A stretch of 64,000 bases of DNA. It comes from JAWLCA01 sp041687395 (GTDB lineage Bacteria; Pseudomonadota; Alphaproteobacteria; Rhodobacterales; Rhodobacteraceae). Every line of letters begins with the position of its first letter. Position 1 is the first letter of the stretch. The translations under genes were made by a program, and so were the position numbers. Where the stretch lies: contig JAWLCA010000022.1 in NCBI GenBank assembly GCA_041687395.1, positions 1 to 64,000 on the forward strand, read 5' to 3'. Under the pieces are notes generated by a model, which did no database searches, was not told the DNA's origin, and worked only from the letters and a program-made list of their open reading frames with translations. This document shows positions 34,478 to 43,226 of the stretch, one piece after another.

Positions 34478-35655
34478 CAGGGAGCTCCCAGCCGGATCGG
34501 CTGTCCGTCCGACAGCCCCGCGGCGTCGCGGATCACCGGGTCGCCCGGCGCCAGCCCTTCGGTCACGATCAGCCGGGCGGCGGGCCAGTCGATCACCGTG
34601 ATGGGCTGCTGAACGGCCACCCCGTCCCGGGCCAGGAACACCGCCGCGCCGCCGGCCTCCGTCAGCAGCGCGGTGCGCGGCACGGTCAGCGCGGCATCGC
34701 GTTGGTCGACCACGATGTTCGCGGTGACGGTCAGGCCGATGGGGGCGCTGACCGGTGCATCGAAGCCGATCTTCACCGCCAGCCCGCCGGTCGCCGCATC
34801 GACCCGCCCCGCAACGGTCCGGACCTGGCCCGGCCGGGTGTCCGCCGCGCCCGCCAGGCGCAGCACCGCCGTCTGCCCCACTGCGATCTGGCTGGCATAG
34901 GCCTCGTCCACGTCGGTTTCCACGACCAGATCGCCCAGATCGGCCAAGGTCATCAGAACGGTGGCGGCATCCACGTTCTGCCCGGTCTCAGCGTCCAGCG
35001 CCACGATGCTGCCTGAGATCGGCGCCCGCAGGGTGTGGCGGGCCAGCTGGACCTGCGCCTGCTCCAGCAGCGCGGTCATGCGGGCGACCTCCTGCATCGC
35101 CGACTGGGCCGCGCGTCGGTCGGCCTCCAGTGCGGCGCCGCTGATGTTCGCCCCCAGGGCAAGAGAGCGGGCATAGGTCGCCTCGGCCTGGTCCTGGGCA
35201 ACGATGGCCGCATCCAGCGCGGCCACGGCCTGCCGCACGATCGCCTCCTGGGCGGCGCTGTCGATCCGGGCCAGCACCTGACCAGCCGCGACCTGATCCC
35301 CCTCGGCGACGGATACCTCCGTCAGGGTACCGCCCACCAGCGGGCGCAGATCAACCGAATGCAGGGCCTCGATTCGCCCGTTGACGGCCAGCACCCGCGT
35401 GACCGGCGCCACACTGACCTCTTCGATCGCCACTCCGACCGGCGAAGGCGTCCATGGTTGCAGATAGAGAACGGCCGCAGCCAGCACACCTGCCAGCCCA
35501 CCCGCCGCCCAAAGCCGGCGGCGGCTTTTTCCGCCCCGCGGCGCCCGCGGAGCGGATGGGCGCAGCGCCGGAACCTTGGGCGGCGGAGGAGAGGCCTGTG
35601 TCGGTTCTGTTGGCGGGTCTTCGCTGCCTGGTCTGGACGTCTCGGAAGATTTCAT
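34477..35655 (-). CDS. HlyD/RND-type periplasmic adaptor of the ABC exporter
   Basis: A proline-rich cytoplasmic start is followed by one membrane helix (LWAAGGLAGVLAAAVLYLQPW). The lipoyl domain begins at GRIEALHSVDLRPLVGGTLTEVSVAEGDQVAAGQ, then comes a helical hairpin and the second lipoyl half HTLRAPISGSIVALDAETGQNVD. The end has the membrane-proximal domain. This is a MacA/HlyD-like adaptor that links the inner-membrane ABC permease to an outer-membrane channel. No TolC gene is in the window. The ATG at 35655 lacks a strong ribosome site, so the start is less sure. Confidence 0.88.
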   Translation of the reverse strand: MKSSETSRPGSEDPPTEPTQASPPPPKVPALRPSAPRAPRGGKSRRRLWAAGGLAGVLAAAVLYLQPWTPSPVGVAIEEVSVAPVTRVLAVNGRIEALHSVDLRPLVGGTLTEVSVAEGDQVAAGQVLARIDSAAQEAIVRQAVAALDAAIVAQDQAEATYARSLALGANISGAALEADRRAAQSAMQEVARMTALLEQAQVQLARHTLRAPISGSIVALDAETGQNVDAATVLMTLADLGDLVVETDVDEAYASQIAVGQTAVLRLAGAADTRPGQVRTVAGRVDAATGGLAVKIGFDAPVSAPIGLTVTANIVVDQRDAALTVPRTALLTEAGGAAVFLARDGVAVQQPITVIDWPAARLIVTEGLAPGDPVIRDAAGLSDGQPIRLGAP

Positions 35656-35797
35656 AGTGCCATCCAGTTTCAGGAAGGAAGTAGCCTTGCGGCAGACGAC
35701 CCACGACCGAGATTGCCATTATCAGATTTCATCAACTGAATGTAAGGGCTGCAGGGCGCCGCGTCACCCACTGCGTCATTGCAGTATCGGAAAGCAA

Positions 35798-35828
35798 ACG
35801 CGCCGCAAGAACAGCACCCGCGGCGCGT
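35798..35828 (-). terminator. Rho-independent terminator candidate after the cytochrome b561 gene
   Basis: ACGCGCCGC (35798-35806) and GCGGCGCGT (35820-35828) form a perfect nine-base stem with a 13-base loop. Read on the minus strand it lies 24 bases after the cytochrome b561 stop and is followed by TTTGCTTT. It separates that transcript from the ABC exporter operon. Confidence 0.65.
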
Positions 35829-35851
35829 CATTTTCTGGTGCTGGTTTGTGA

Positions 35852-36460
35852 TCAGCCGACGTCGCCCGGGTCTGGCGCGCGCTTTCTTCCCGTGACCATG
35901 GCGCGGACCAGGTTCTCATGCCCGTGCAAGCTTTCCCAGACAACGCCAGCGACGTGCAACGCAATGGGCAGGAGATTGGCGCTGGCCTCGTGCAGGTCCT
36001 CGGCCCAGCCAGGGCCAGCCTCGCGGCGCTCGATCTCGCGGTCGTCGTCGTCATCGGCGAATGCAGGGCTGACCAGCATCGCCGCGGCCTGATCGCCGCC
36101 GGGCAGCGGCGATCCCTCCATCAGCCAACCGGTCCAGGCGGTGACGCCCAGTGTGGCGATCAGTGCCAGGATCATCACGGCGCCCGCCGGGTTGTGCCCG
36201 ACGTAGCGGGGCTCGCGGCCCCGGACCAGCGCCGCCACATAGCCGCCCAGCCGCGACGGCCCCGGCACAAACTGCGCTAAGCGGGCGTAGCGCGACCCGA
36301 CGAAGCCCCAGACCAGCCGCAGCGCGACCAGCCCGGCCACGGTGTACCCGGCCCAGAGGTGCAGCGGCACGCTCTCCTCGGCGGTGATCCGGGCGATGGC
36401 GACCGCGGCCACCAGCGCCCAGTGGACCATCCGCACCAGCGGGTCCCAGACCCGGATCAT
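35852..36460 (-). CDS. Cytochrome b561-type membrane protein
   Basis: This is a four-helix haem b membrane protein of the cytochrome b561/hydrogenase b-subunit type. It opens with VWDPLVRMVHWALVAAVA and carries ligand-type histidines in VHW, LHLWAGYTVAGL and LPIALHVAGVVWESLHGHENL. An acidic loop (FADDDDDREIERREAG, about residues 130-150) stands between helices 3 and 4 and is not usual. The ATG at 36460 has GAGAGGGG in front. The PepSY gene, read with the frame restored, ends 13 bases upstream. Together with the PepSY protein and the response regulator this looks like a small electron-transfer unit under two-component control. Confidence 0.85.
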   Translation of the reverse strand: MIRVWDPLVRMVHWALVAAVAIARITAEESVPLHLWAGYTVAGLVALRLVWGFVGSRYARLAQFVPGPSRLGGYVAALVRGREPRYVGHNPAGAVMILALIATLGVTAWTGWLMEGSPLPGGDQAAAMLVSPAFADDDDDREIERREAGPGWAEDLHEASANLLPIALHVAGVVWESLHGHENLVRAMVTGRKRAPDPGDVG

Positions 36461-36801
36461 GATGCGTCCCCTCTCAGTTCGCGGGCGTCAGGGTCCAGGC
36501 CGCCAGATCGGCCAGGGTGCTGCCGGTGACGAACTCGCCCCCCCAGCTCGCGGATCGTCAGCGTGTCGGGGTGGAACTCGACCTCGATCTTGTTGCCCTT
36601 GGCGTCGCGGTCGTCGACCTTATGGCAGCCGTCGTCTGTGCGCACGCGCAGGTCCGTCCAGCCGTAGCCGGTGGCCTGCGCCTCCATTGCCTCGCGCGGC
36701 TGCCAGCTTTGCATCGGCGCGCGGCAGTCGTCGCTGGCCAGCGCCGCGCCGACTCCGAACGTGGTGGCCAGAATGGTGGAAAGGATCAGGGTGCGTTTCA
36801 T
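36457..36801 (-). CDS. PepSY-domain periplasmic protein with a shifted carboxy end
   Basis: A signal peptide (LILSTILATTFGVGAALA) is followed by a short PepSY domain with MEAQATGYGWTDLRVRTDDGCHKVDDRDAKGNKIEVEFHPDTLTI, about residues 35-78. The frame as it stands ends in an arginine-rich tail. If one base is removed from the run of seven C at 36538-36544, the reading becomes LGGEFVTGSTLADLAAWTLTPAN and stops at 36474, just ahead of the ribosome site of the cytochrome gene. This second version looks like the natural end. The start ATG at 36801 has AGGAAA upstream. A sequencing error in the C run or real slippage are both possible. Confidence 0.75.
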   Translation of the reverse strand: MKRTLILSTILATTFGVGAALASDDCRAPMQSWQPREAMEAQATGYGWTDLRVRTDDGCHKVDDRDAKGNKIEVEFHPDTLTIRELGGRVRHRQHPGRSGGLDPDARELRGDAS

Positions 36802-36941
36802 CGTCAATTTCCTGTCTTGACGTTTCGATGTGCCCCTTCTGGCTTGCGTCGCTGACAGGCACCTGAACGCGGCTTGCACGCGAGTGCAGCCGGGTGTCAG
36901 GTTGTCGGGCAAGAAGCCTGCGACTGATTGAAAGGGCCGCC

Positions 36942-37607
36942 ATGCGCATCCTGCTGGTCGAGGACGACCCGAACCTTGGCGCCGCCGTGCGCGACCAGAT
37001 CGCTGCGGAAGGACATACTCCCGACTGGGTGCAGACGCTGGAAGATGCCGCCGCCTGCACCGATACCGTGGCCTATGACCTGATCCTGCTGGACCTGATG
37101 CTGCCCGACGGGCCGGGGCCGGGTTTCCTGCGTTCGCTTCGAACGGCTGGATCGGTGACGCCCGCGATCATCCTGACCGCACGCGACCGCATCACCGAAC
37201 GGATCGAGGGGTTGAACGCCGGCGCCGATGACTATCTGGTCAAACCCTTCCACCTGACGGAGCTGTCAGCCCGGATCGGGGCGGTGGCGCGGCGCTATGC
37301 CGGCAACCCTAACCCGCTGATCCGGCTGGGCGATCTGCAAATCGATCTGGCCACGCGGCTGATCGCCGGCCCGGGCGCCCAAATCGGTCTCAGCCAGCGC
37401 GAATGGGCGATCTTCGAAGCACTGCTGCAACGCCCCGGAGCGGTGGTGAGTAAGGCCGATCTGGAAGCACGGCTCTATTCCTTCGACGCCGAGGTCGAGA
37501 GCAACACGATCGAGATCGAGGTCTATATCAGGCGCCTGTGCAAGAAGCTGGGCCGTGACGCGATCGAGACGCTGCGCGGCCTGGGCTATCGGCTGGGGCG
37601 GCCATGA
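36942..37607 (+). CDS. OmpR-family response regulator
   Basis: The receiver domain has the acidic pair EDD at 7-9, the phospho-acceptor D51 in LILLDLMLPDG and the lysine in GADDYLVKPF. The second half is a winged-helix DNA-binding domain (LSQREWAIFEALLQRPGAVVSKADLE, TIEIEVYIRRLCKKLG, TLRGLGYRLG). The ATG at 36942 is chosen because it begins the receiver fold. The kinase gene that follows overlaps by four bases but is destroyed, so the regulator may be orphaned or served by another kinase. It is divergent from the PepSY/cytochrome b561 genes, its likely targets. Confidence 0.92.
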   Translation: MRILLVEDDPNLGAAVRDQIAAEGHTPDWVQTLEDAAACTDTVAYDLILLDLMLPDGPGPGFLRSLRTAGSVTPAIILTARDRITERIEGLNAGADDYLVKPFHLTELSARIGAVARRYAGNPNPLIRLGDLQIDLATRLIAGPGAQIGLSQREWAIFEALLQRPGAVVSKADLEARLYSFDAEVESNTIEIEVYIRRLCKKLGRDAIETLRGLGYRLGRP

Positions 37608-38865
37608 GCGCGGAGGGCGGCCGCCCGGGCAGCCTGCGCCGGGATCTGGCGCTGGGGCTGTCGGGCTTGTGGCGGCGCTGTGGATCGCGGGGCTGGCCGG
37701 GGCGGGGCTGACGCTGCGCCACCAGCTGGACGCTGTCTTCGACTCTGCCCTGCAGGAGATTGCCGAGCGTATTCTGCCGCTGGCCGTGATTTAACTGATC
37801 AACGCAGAAACCGCGGCCCGGCCGTATAGTCGGTGCGTGGCGGTCTCGCGGAAGCCATCCTGCGGGGGCTGGGGAAAGGTCGCAGGGTCGGGCAGCTATA
37901 TCCTTGAGATCGCAGAACCGCTGGCGGACCGCCGCATGGCGCTTTTCGGCAGCCTCGTTGCGCTGGCGTTGCCACTGATGCTGGTGCTGCCTCTCGGGCT
38001 TCCGGGGGTACTCTGGTTCACCCGTCGCAGCCTGCGCCCCGTGGCAGCAATGTCGCGCGATCTGGGCGGCCGGGGGCCGGGCGATCTGGGCCCGCTGAAC
38101 GTGCCAGACCTGCCCCGGGATCTGGTCCCGGTCCGCACGGCGGTGGAGCGGCTGATGGCCGATCTGGCCCGCGCGCGGGAGGCCGAGCGCAGCTTTTCCG
38201 GCAACGCCGCGCACGAATTGCGCACGCCTGTTGCGGCAGCGCTGGCCCAGTCTCAATGGCTGATCGCGGAACTTCCCTAAGGCCCGGCGCTTGATCGCGC
38301 CCGTGCCGTTGAGTCGGAACTTCGCCGGCTTACACGTCTTGGCGAAAAACTTCTCGATCTGGCGCAGGCCGAGGGCGCGCGGGGCGCCGCGGCCCCGTCG
38401 CGTGACATCGTGCTGGTAATCGAACTCGTTGCGCGGGATTTCTCGCACGACCACCCTGTTTACGGCACTGTCCCCGCAGACCCGGACCCGGTGGCGATTG
38501 ACCCCGACGCCTTTGCCATATCGCTGCGCAACCTGATCGAGAACGCGCTGCGCCACGGCAGCCCCGGAAGTCCGGTCACCGTCACCCTGGATCCAGACGG
38601 AGTCCTGCATGTCATCAATGCCTGTCCGGTCGTTCCCGGTGACCACCTGGCCCGGCTGGCAGAGCGGTTCCAGAGAGGCGACAGCCGCGCACCGGGCGCG
38701 GGACTGGGCCTGACGATTGCTGCCGCCATCGCCCGCAGCGCGGGTGGCACCCTTGAGCTTCTGTCGCCCGCATTGGGCCGCGACGACGGGTTCGAGGCCC
38801 GGTTCACTCTGGCTGCGTTACCCTCGGTCAGTTCGAACAAGGACAAAATGCACCACTGGACGTGA
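37604..38865 (+). pseudogene. Sensor histidine kinase, inactivated by frameshift, deletion and stops
   Basis: The ATG at 37604 overlaps the regulator stop. The first 20 codons are in one frame (SLRRDLALGLSGL). The continuation (VAALWIAGLAGAGLTLRHQLDAVF) is in another, so a shift lies near 37660. A TAA follows at 37792-37794. About 60 residues of the sensor domain seem to be missing before SGSYILEIAEPLADRR. The H-box (NAAHELRTPVAAALAQSQ) is intact but a second TAA at 38278-38280 cuts it from the ATPase part, which still has NLIENALRHG and GAGLGLTIAAAIARSAGG. Several independent lesions make a sequencing error an unlikely cause for all. Confidence 0.88.
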
Positions 38866-38994
38866 GGCGCAGGCCGGTCCCGAGGCGCGTTAACTGGGTG
38901 TGTTTTTCCCGCGCCGCTCATCCACAGGTAGACACCGCGGTTTCGCCCGCTAATATCTTTGGGAAGCTTAACCAGAGAGGGGAGGATCTGGGGC

Positions 38995-39444
38995 ATGAGG
39001 ATTTCTGTCAACGGAACAGTCCACGAGGTGGATGCCGAACCGGACACCCCGCTGCTGTGGGTTCTGCGGGAACAGGTGGGCCTGACCGGAACCAAGTATG
39101 GCTGTGGCGTGGGCGCCTGCGGGGCCTGCACGGTTCATCTGGACGGTGTGCCCATGCGCTCCTGCGCGATCCAGTTGCAGGACGTGGGCGAGGACACCGC
39201 CATTACCACGATCGAAGGGCTGTCTGGCGACCGTTCGCACCCGATCCAGCAGGCCTGGGTGGAACTGGACGTGCCGCAGTGCGGCTATTGTCAATCGGGC
39301 CAGATCATGGTGGCTGCAGCGCTTCTGGCGGAGACAAGCGAACCCACCGACGACGACATCGTCGCGGCGATGACCAACATCTGCCGCTGTGGCACCTACA
39401 ATCGCATCAAGGCGGGCATCAAGCGCGCCGCCGAACTGAGCTAG
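38995..39444 (+). CDS. Small [2Fe-2S] subunit of a xanthine-oxidase-family molybdenum hydroxylase (IorA-like)
   Basis: Two [2Fe-2S] clusters are encoded. The plant-type motif is KYGCGVGACGACTVHLDG with the fourth Cys in MRSC. The helical-domain cluster is QCGYCQSGQ plus ICRCGTYNRI. The ATG at 38995 has GGGGAGG in front. The 149-residue protein matches IorA of isoquinoline 1-oxidoreductase and small subunits of membrane-linked aldehyde dehydrogenases. It passes electrons from the molybdenum subunit encoded next to it to a cytochrome; a small cytochrome c gene follows the large subunit. Confidence 0.92.
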   Translation: MRISVNGTVHEVDAEPDTPLLWVLREQVGLTGTKYGCGVGACGACTVHLDGVPMRSCAIQLQDVGEDTAITTIEGLSGDRSHPIQQAWVELDVPQCGYCQSGQIMVAAALLAETSEPTDDDIVAAMTNICRCGTYNRIKAGIKRAAELS

Positions 39445-39457
39445 GGAGGGCCGGACG

Positions 39458-41629
39458 ATGACGCATCATGTGAAGCTTTCGCGGCGATCCTTCCTCGTCA
39501 CCTCGGCCGCGGCGGGCGGTCTGAGCCTTGGGCTCTCGCTGCCGCTGGCGGGGCGCGCGCAGGCGCAGTCCGGCGTGCCCGAGGTCAACGCCTGGGTCGT
39601 GATCCGGCCCGACGATACGGTCGTGATCCGGATCGGCCGGCAGGAGATGGGGCAGGGGACCTTGACCGGCCTTGCCCAGATCGTAGCCGAGGAGCTGGAC
39701 GCCGACTGGAGCAAGGTGACCACCGAGTATCCCACCCCCGGCGAGAACGTCGCGCGCGAGCGGATCTGGGGAGATTTCGGCACCGCCGGCAGCCGCGGCA
39801 TCCGCGCCTCGCAGCAATACATGCGCGAGGGTGGTGCGGCGGCGCGCGCGATGCTCGTGCAGGCGGCCGCGAACCGCTGGGGCGTGGACGCGGCGGACTG
39901 CACGGCGACCAACAGCACCGTTACCGGCCCGGGCGGCGAAACGGCCACTTATGGCGAACTGGCGTCCGAGGCCGCGCTTCTGGACCCGCCGTCGGAGGTG
40001 ACGTTGAAGGACCCGGCGGACTGGCAACTGATCGGCAAACCGGTGGCGCGACTCGATACCGTCGGCAAGGTGGACGGCAGCCAAGTCTATTCCATCGACC
40101 ACACGATGGACGGCATGTTGAACGCCGCGATCCGGCGTGCGCCGGTGATGGGTGCCCGCGTTGCAAGCTACGACGCTGCGGCGGTGTCGGGGATGCCGGG
40201 CGTGAAGAAGGTGGTACAGGTCGGCGAGGACGCGGTCGCCGTGATCGCCGACACCTGGTGGCGCGCCAAGACTGCGCTGGAGGCGATGCCGGTGGAGTGG
40301 ACCGATGGCGAGGGCACCGGTTACGACATGCCACGCATCCATGCGATGCTGGAAGAAGGCCTGACGGCCGAAGAATCCTTTGTCGGCAACCAGCAGGGCG
40401 ACGTCCAGGCAGCGATCGCCGATGCGGCACAGGTGGTCGAGGCGACCTACCACATGCCCTATCAGCACCACGCCACGATGGAACCGATGAACGCGACAGC
40501 CGTCTGGACCGATGAGCGCTGCGAGGTCTGGACAGCCACGCAGAACGCCGAGGCCGCCTTGGCCGCGGCGTCCGCGGCCGCGGGCCTGCCGATCGACCAG
40601 TGCGACATTCATCGCATCAACCTTGGCGGTGGCTTTGGCCGCCGCGCAACGCTGCAGGACTACGTCACCCAGGCCGTGCTGATCGCGAAGCAGATGCCAG
40701 GCACGCCGATCAAGATGATCTGGTCCCGCGAAGAAGACATGCTGCACGGGGTGCTTCACCCGATCACCATGTGCAAGATGACCGGGGCGCTGGATGCGGA
40801 TGGGAACCTGACCGGCCTGCACATGCGGATCTCGGGGCAGTCCATTCTTGCCGGGGTGCGGCCCGAGGGCCTGCGCGAGGGGATGGACCCGATCATGTTC
40901 CAAGGCCTCAACCCCGACGGGGAAGAGGGGCGGCTCGGCTACACGATCCCGAACCTTCTGGTCGATCACGCGATGCGGAACCCCCCGGTCATGCCGGGCT
41001 TCTGGCGCGGCGTCTGCAACAACCAGAACGCATTCTACCTGGAATCCTTCATCGACGAGTTGGCGCACGCGGCCGACAAGGACCCGCTGGAGTTCCGGCG
41101 CGCCATGATGGCCGATCATCCGAAACACCTCGCCGTGCTGAACGCGGTGGCCGAGGGGATCGGCTGGGACACGCCGCCGCCCGAAGGCGTTTACCGCGGT
41201 ATCTGCCAGCACATGGGCTACGGCAGCTACGTGGCGGCGGCGGCCGAGGTTTCGGTCGACGACGGGGGGCGGTTCAAGGTGCATCGCATCGTCGCCGCGA
41301 CCGATTGCGGCACGGCGGTCAACCCGCAGCAGATCGCGGCGCAGATCGAAGGGTCGTTCGCCTACGGGCTTTCGGCCTCGTTCTTCGGCGAGATCACGGT
41401 GACCGACGGGAAGGTGAACGAAGAGAACTTCGATACCTATCCGGTGGTGACCATGCACGAGATGCCGGCCGTCGAGTCGCTGGTGGTGCCCTCGGGCGGG
41501 TTCTGGGGCGGTGTCGGGGAACCCACGATCTTCGTCGCCACCCCCGCGGTCGCGAACGCGATCTTCGCGGCGACCGGTACCCGGGTCAGGACACTTCCGA
41601 TGGCGAAGAACGGGATGATCCCGGCCTGA
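39458..41629 (+). CDS. Large molybdopterin subunit, IorB/aldehyde-dehydrogenase-like, Tat-exported
   Basis: A twin-arginine signal (SRRSFLVTSAAAGGLSLGLSL) shows export to the periplasm. The body has the molybdopterin-cytosine-dinucleotide family segments GRQEMGQGTLTGLAQIVAEEL, HRINLGGGFGRRATLQDYV, FWRGVCNNQNAFYLESFIDELA and the active-site glutamate loop GGVGEPTIF. The length of 723 residues fits the IorB group, which lacks a separate FAD subunit. Known relatives hydroxylate isoquinoline and other N-heterocycles or oxidise aldehydes; the substrate here is not readable. It is 13 bases after the small subunit and 62 bases before the cytochrome gene. Confidence 0.92.
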   Translation: MTHHVKLSRRSFLVTSAAAGGLSLGLSLPLAGRAQAQSGVPEVNAWVVIRPDDTVVIRIGRQEMGQGTLTGLAQIVAEELDADWSKVTTEYPTPGENVARERIWGDFGTAGSRGIRASQQYMREGGAAARAMLVQAAANRWGVDAADCTATNSTVTGPGGETATYGELASEAALLDPPSEVTLKDPADWQLIGKPVARLDTVGKVDGSQVYSIDHTMDGMLNAAIRRAPVMGARVASYDAAAVSGMPGVKKVVQVGEDAVAVIADTWWRAKTALEAMPVEWTDGEGTGYDMPRIHAMLEEGLTAEESFVGNQQGDVQAAIADAAQVVEATYHMPYQHHATMEPMNATAVWTDERCEVWTATQNAEAALAAASAAAGLPIDQCDIHRINLGGGFGRRATLQDYVTQAVLIAKQMPGTPIKMIWSREEDMLHGVLHPITMCKMTGALDADGNLTGLHMRISGQSILAGVRPEGLREGMDPIMFQGLNPDGEEGRLGYTIPNLLVDHAMRNPPVMPGFWRGVCNNQNAFYLESFIDELAHAADKDPLEFRRAMMADHPKHLAVLNAVAEGIGWDTPPPEGVYRGICQHMGYGSYVAAAAEVSVDDGGRFKVHRIVAATDCGTAVNPQQIAAQIEGSFAYGLSASFFGEITVTDGKVNEENFDTYPVVTMHEMPAVESLVVPSGGFWGGVGEPTIFVATPAVANAIFAATGTRVRTLPMAKNGMIPA

Positions 41630-41691
41630 ATCCGGCCCCAGGGGCGGCTCTACCGGGTCGCCCCAGTTCGCCCTGAAAGAGGAGGGATGCG

Positions 41692-41967
41692 ATGCGCACC
41701 GTCCTGATCGCCACCGCGCTTCTGGCGATGCCCGTCACTGGACTGGCCGAGGTGGTTTCGCAGCCGCCCCCCCCCGGCGCGACCTCCTGCACCGGCTGCC
41801 ACGGATCTGCGGGCATACCGCTCGATACGCTCAGCGCTGCCGAGATCGAGACGGCGATGGAGGCGTTCCGTTCGGGAAGTCGGTCAGTGACGCTGATGAA
41901 CCGAATCGCGGCCGGTTTCACCGCCGAGGAATCTGCAGCCATCGCTCGTTGGCTGGCCCGGGAATGA
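41692..41967 (+). CDS. fccA: Small monohaem cytochrome c, FccA-like
   Basis: This 91-residue protein has a signal peptide and one haem site, SCTGCHG, then SAAEIETAMEAFRSGSR and a possible axial Met in VTLMNRIAAGF. The size and fold match the monohaem cytochrome subunit of Chlorobium-type flavocytochrome c sulfide dehydrogenase. The flavoprotein gene starts five bases after its stop, which supports that pairing. It could instead, or also, take electrons from the upstream molybdenum hydroxylase. GAGGAGGG precedes the ATG. Confidence 0.82.
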   Translation: MRTVLIATALLAMPVTGLAEVVSQPPPPGATSCTGCHGSAGIPLDTLSAAEIETAMEAFRSGSRSVTLMNRIAAGFTAEESAAIARWLARE

Positions 41968-41971
41968 AATC

Positions 41972-43225
41972 ATGACCCAGTCGCGTCGCAGTTTCATCGC
42001 CACCGCAGGGGCTGCCATGATCGCGGCGCCCGTCGTCCGTGCGCAGGCGGCGGCGCGGATCGTCGTCATTGGCGGAGGATGGGGCGGGGCTTCGGCGGCA
42101 CGGCGGCTTGTGTCGCTCGGCCATGCTGTCACCTTGGTCGATGCCGATCCGACATATGTCTCCTGTCCGTTCAGCAATGCCGTCCTCGGCGGCTTCGCCA
42201 CGATGACGGACATCACTTTTGACCGCGCAGGCCTTGCGGCAGAGGGCGTAACCCTGGTGATCGACCGCGCGCAAGCGATCGACGCCGATGCGCGCCGTGT
42301 CAGGTTGACCGGGGGTGGAACGCTGCCCTACGATCGTCTTGTTCTCTCCCCGGGGGTCGAGTTGCGACTGGATGCGCTCGAGGGCTACGACGCGTCCGCG
42401 GCCGAGATCATGCCCCATGCATGGAAGGCGGGGCCGCAGACGGCACTCTTGCGGGCGCAGATCGAGGCCATGGAGGACGGTGGCACGGTTGCGATCGCCG
42501 TGCCCGCCAACCCCTACCGCTGCCCCCCTGGACCATACGAACGCGCGGCCCTGATCGCGCATTATCTGTCGCGGGCGAAACCCCGATCCAAGGTACTGAT
42601 CCTTGACGCGAAGGATCAGTTCTCAAAGCGGCCGCTGTTCGAAGAGGCCTGGAACGCCCTCTACCCCGGCGTGGTGGAATGGGTCAGCCAAAGCCAGGGC
42701 GGCACAGTCCGTCGCGTCGATCCGGAAACGATGACATTGGTGACCGACTTTGCCAGCCATCGCGTCGCCGTGGCCAATGTCATTCCTCCGCAACGGGCCG
42801 GCGCAATCGCACGCGCAGCAGGTGTGGCCGACGCGACCGGCTGGTGCCCGGTTCGGCCAGAGAGCTTCGAATCCACGCTGGTTTCCGGCATCCACGTGAT
42901 CGGGGATTCCTGTTTCGTCGGCGCGATGCCGAAATCGGCCTTTTCGGCAAATGCCCAGGCCAAGGTCGCTGCACACGCCATCGACGCGATCCTGCGCGGC
43001 GCCACCCCGTCGGAGCCGAGGCTCATCAATACCTGCTACAGCTTGGCAGCGCCCGACTACGGTTTCACGGTGGCAGGCGTCTATGCGCCGCAAGACGGAC
43101 GTCTGGCTGATATCGAGGGGGCGGGCGGAACCAGCCCCCTCGGCGCTTCTGCTGAGGTGCGTGCGACAGAGGCGAAGCATGCGCGCGCGTGGTTCGCAAA
43201 CATCTCCGCCGAGGCGTTCGGCTGA
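41972..43225 (+). CDS. fccB: Flavocytochrome c sulfide dehydrogenase flavoprotein (FccB/SoxF)
   Basis: A Tat signal (SRRSFIATAGAAMIAAPVV) is followed by the FAD fold VVIGGGWGGASAARRL. VSCPFSNAVLGG, the Cys in NPYRCPPGPYERA and the later Cys in INTCYSLAAPDYGF match the redox-active cysteines of FccB. HVIGDSCFVGAMPKSAFSANAQAK is the FAD-end motif. The enzyme oxidises sulfide to sulfur in the periplasm and passes electrons to FccA. It precedes soxX by one base in the same direction, as SoxF does in several sox clusters. Confidence 0.92.
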   Translation: MTQSRRSFIATAGAAMIAAPVVRAQAAARIVVIGGGWGGASAARRLVSLGHAVTLVDADPTYVSCPFSNAVLGGFATMTDITFDRAGLAAEGVTLVIDRAQAIDADARRVRLTGGGTLPYDRLVLSPGVELRLDALEGYDASAAEIMPHAWKAGPQTALLRAQIEAMEDGGTVAIAVPANPYRCPPGPYERAALIAHYLSRAKPRSKVLILDAKDQFSKRPLFEEAWNALYPGVVEWVSQSQGGTVRRVDPETMTLVTDFASHRVAVANVIPPQRAGAIARAAGVADATGWCPVRPESFESTLVSGIHVIGDSCFVGAMPKSAFSANAQAKVAAHAIDAILRGATPSEPRLINTCYSLAAPDYGFTVAGVYAPQDGRLADIEGAGGTSPLGASAEVRATEAKHARAWFANISAEAFG

Positions 43226-43226
43226 C

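Noticed and set aside
39419..41458. Long minus-strand open frame of 679 codons opposite the molybdenum hydroxylase
   Set aside because: It is the antisense shadow of the clear IorB-like gene in high-GC sequence and has no family motifs of its own.
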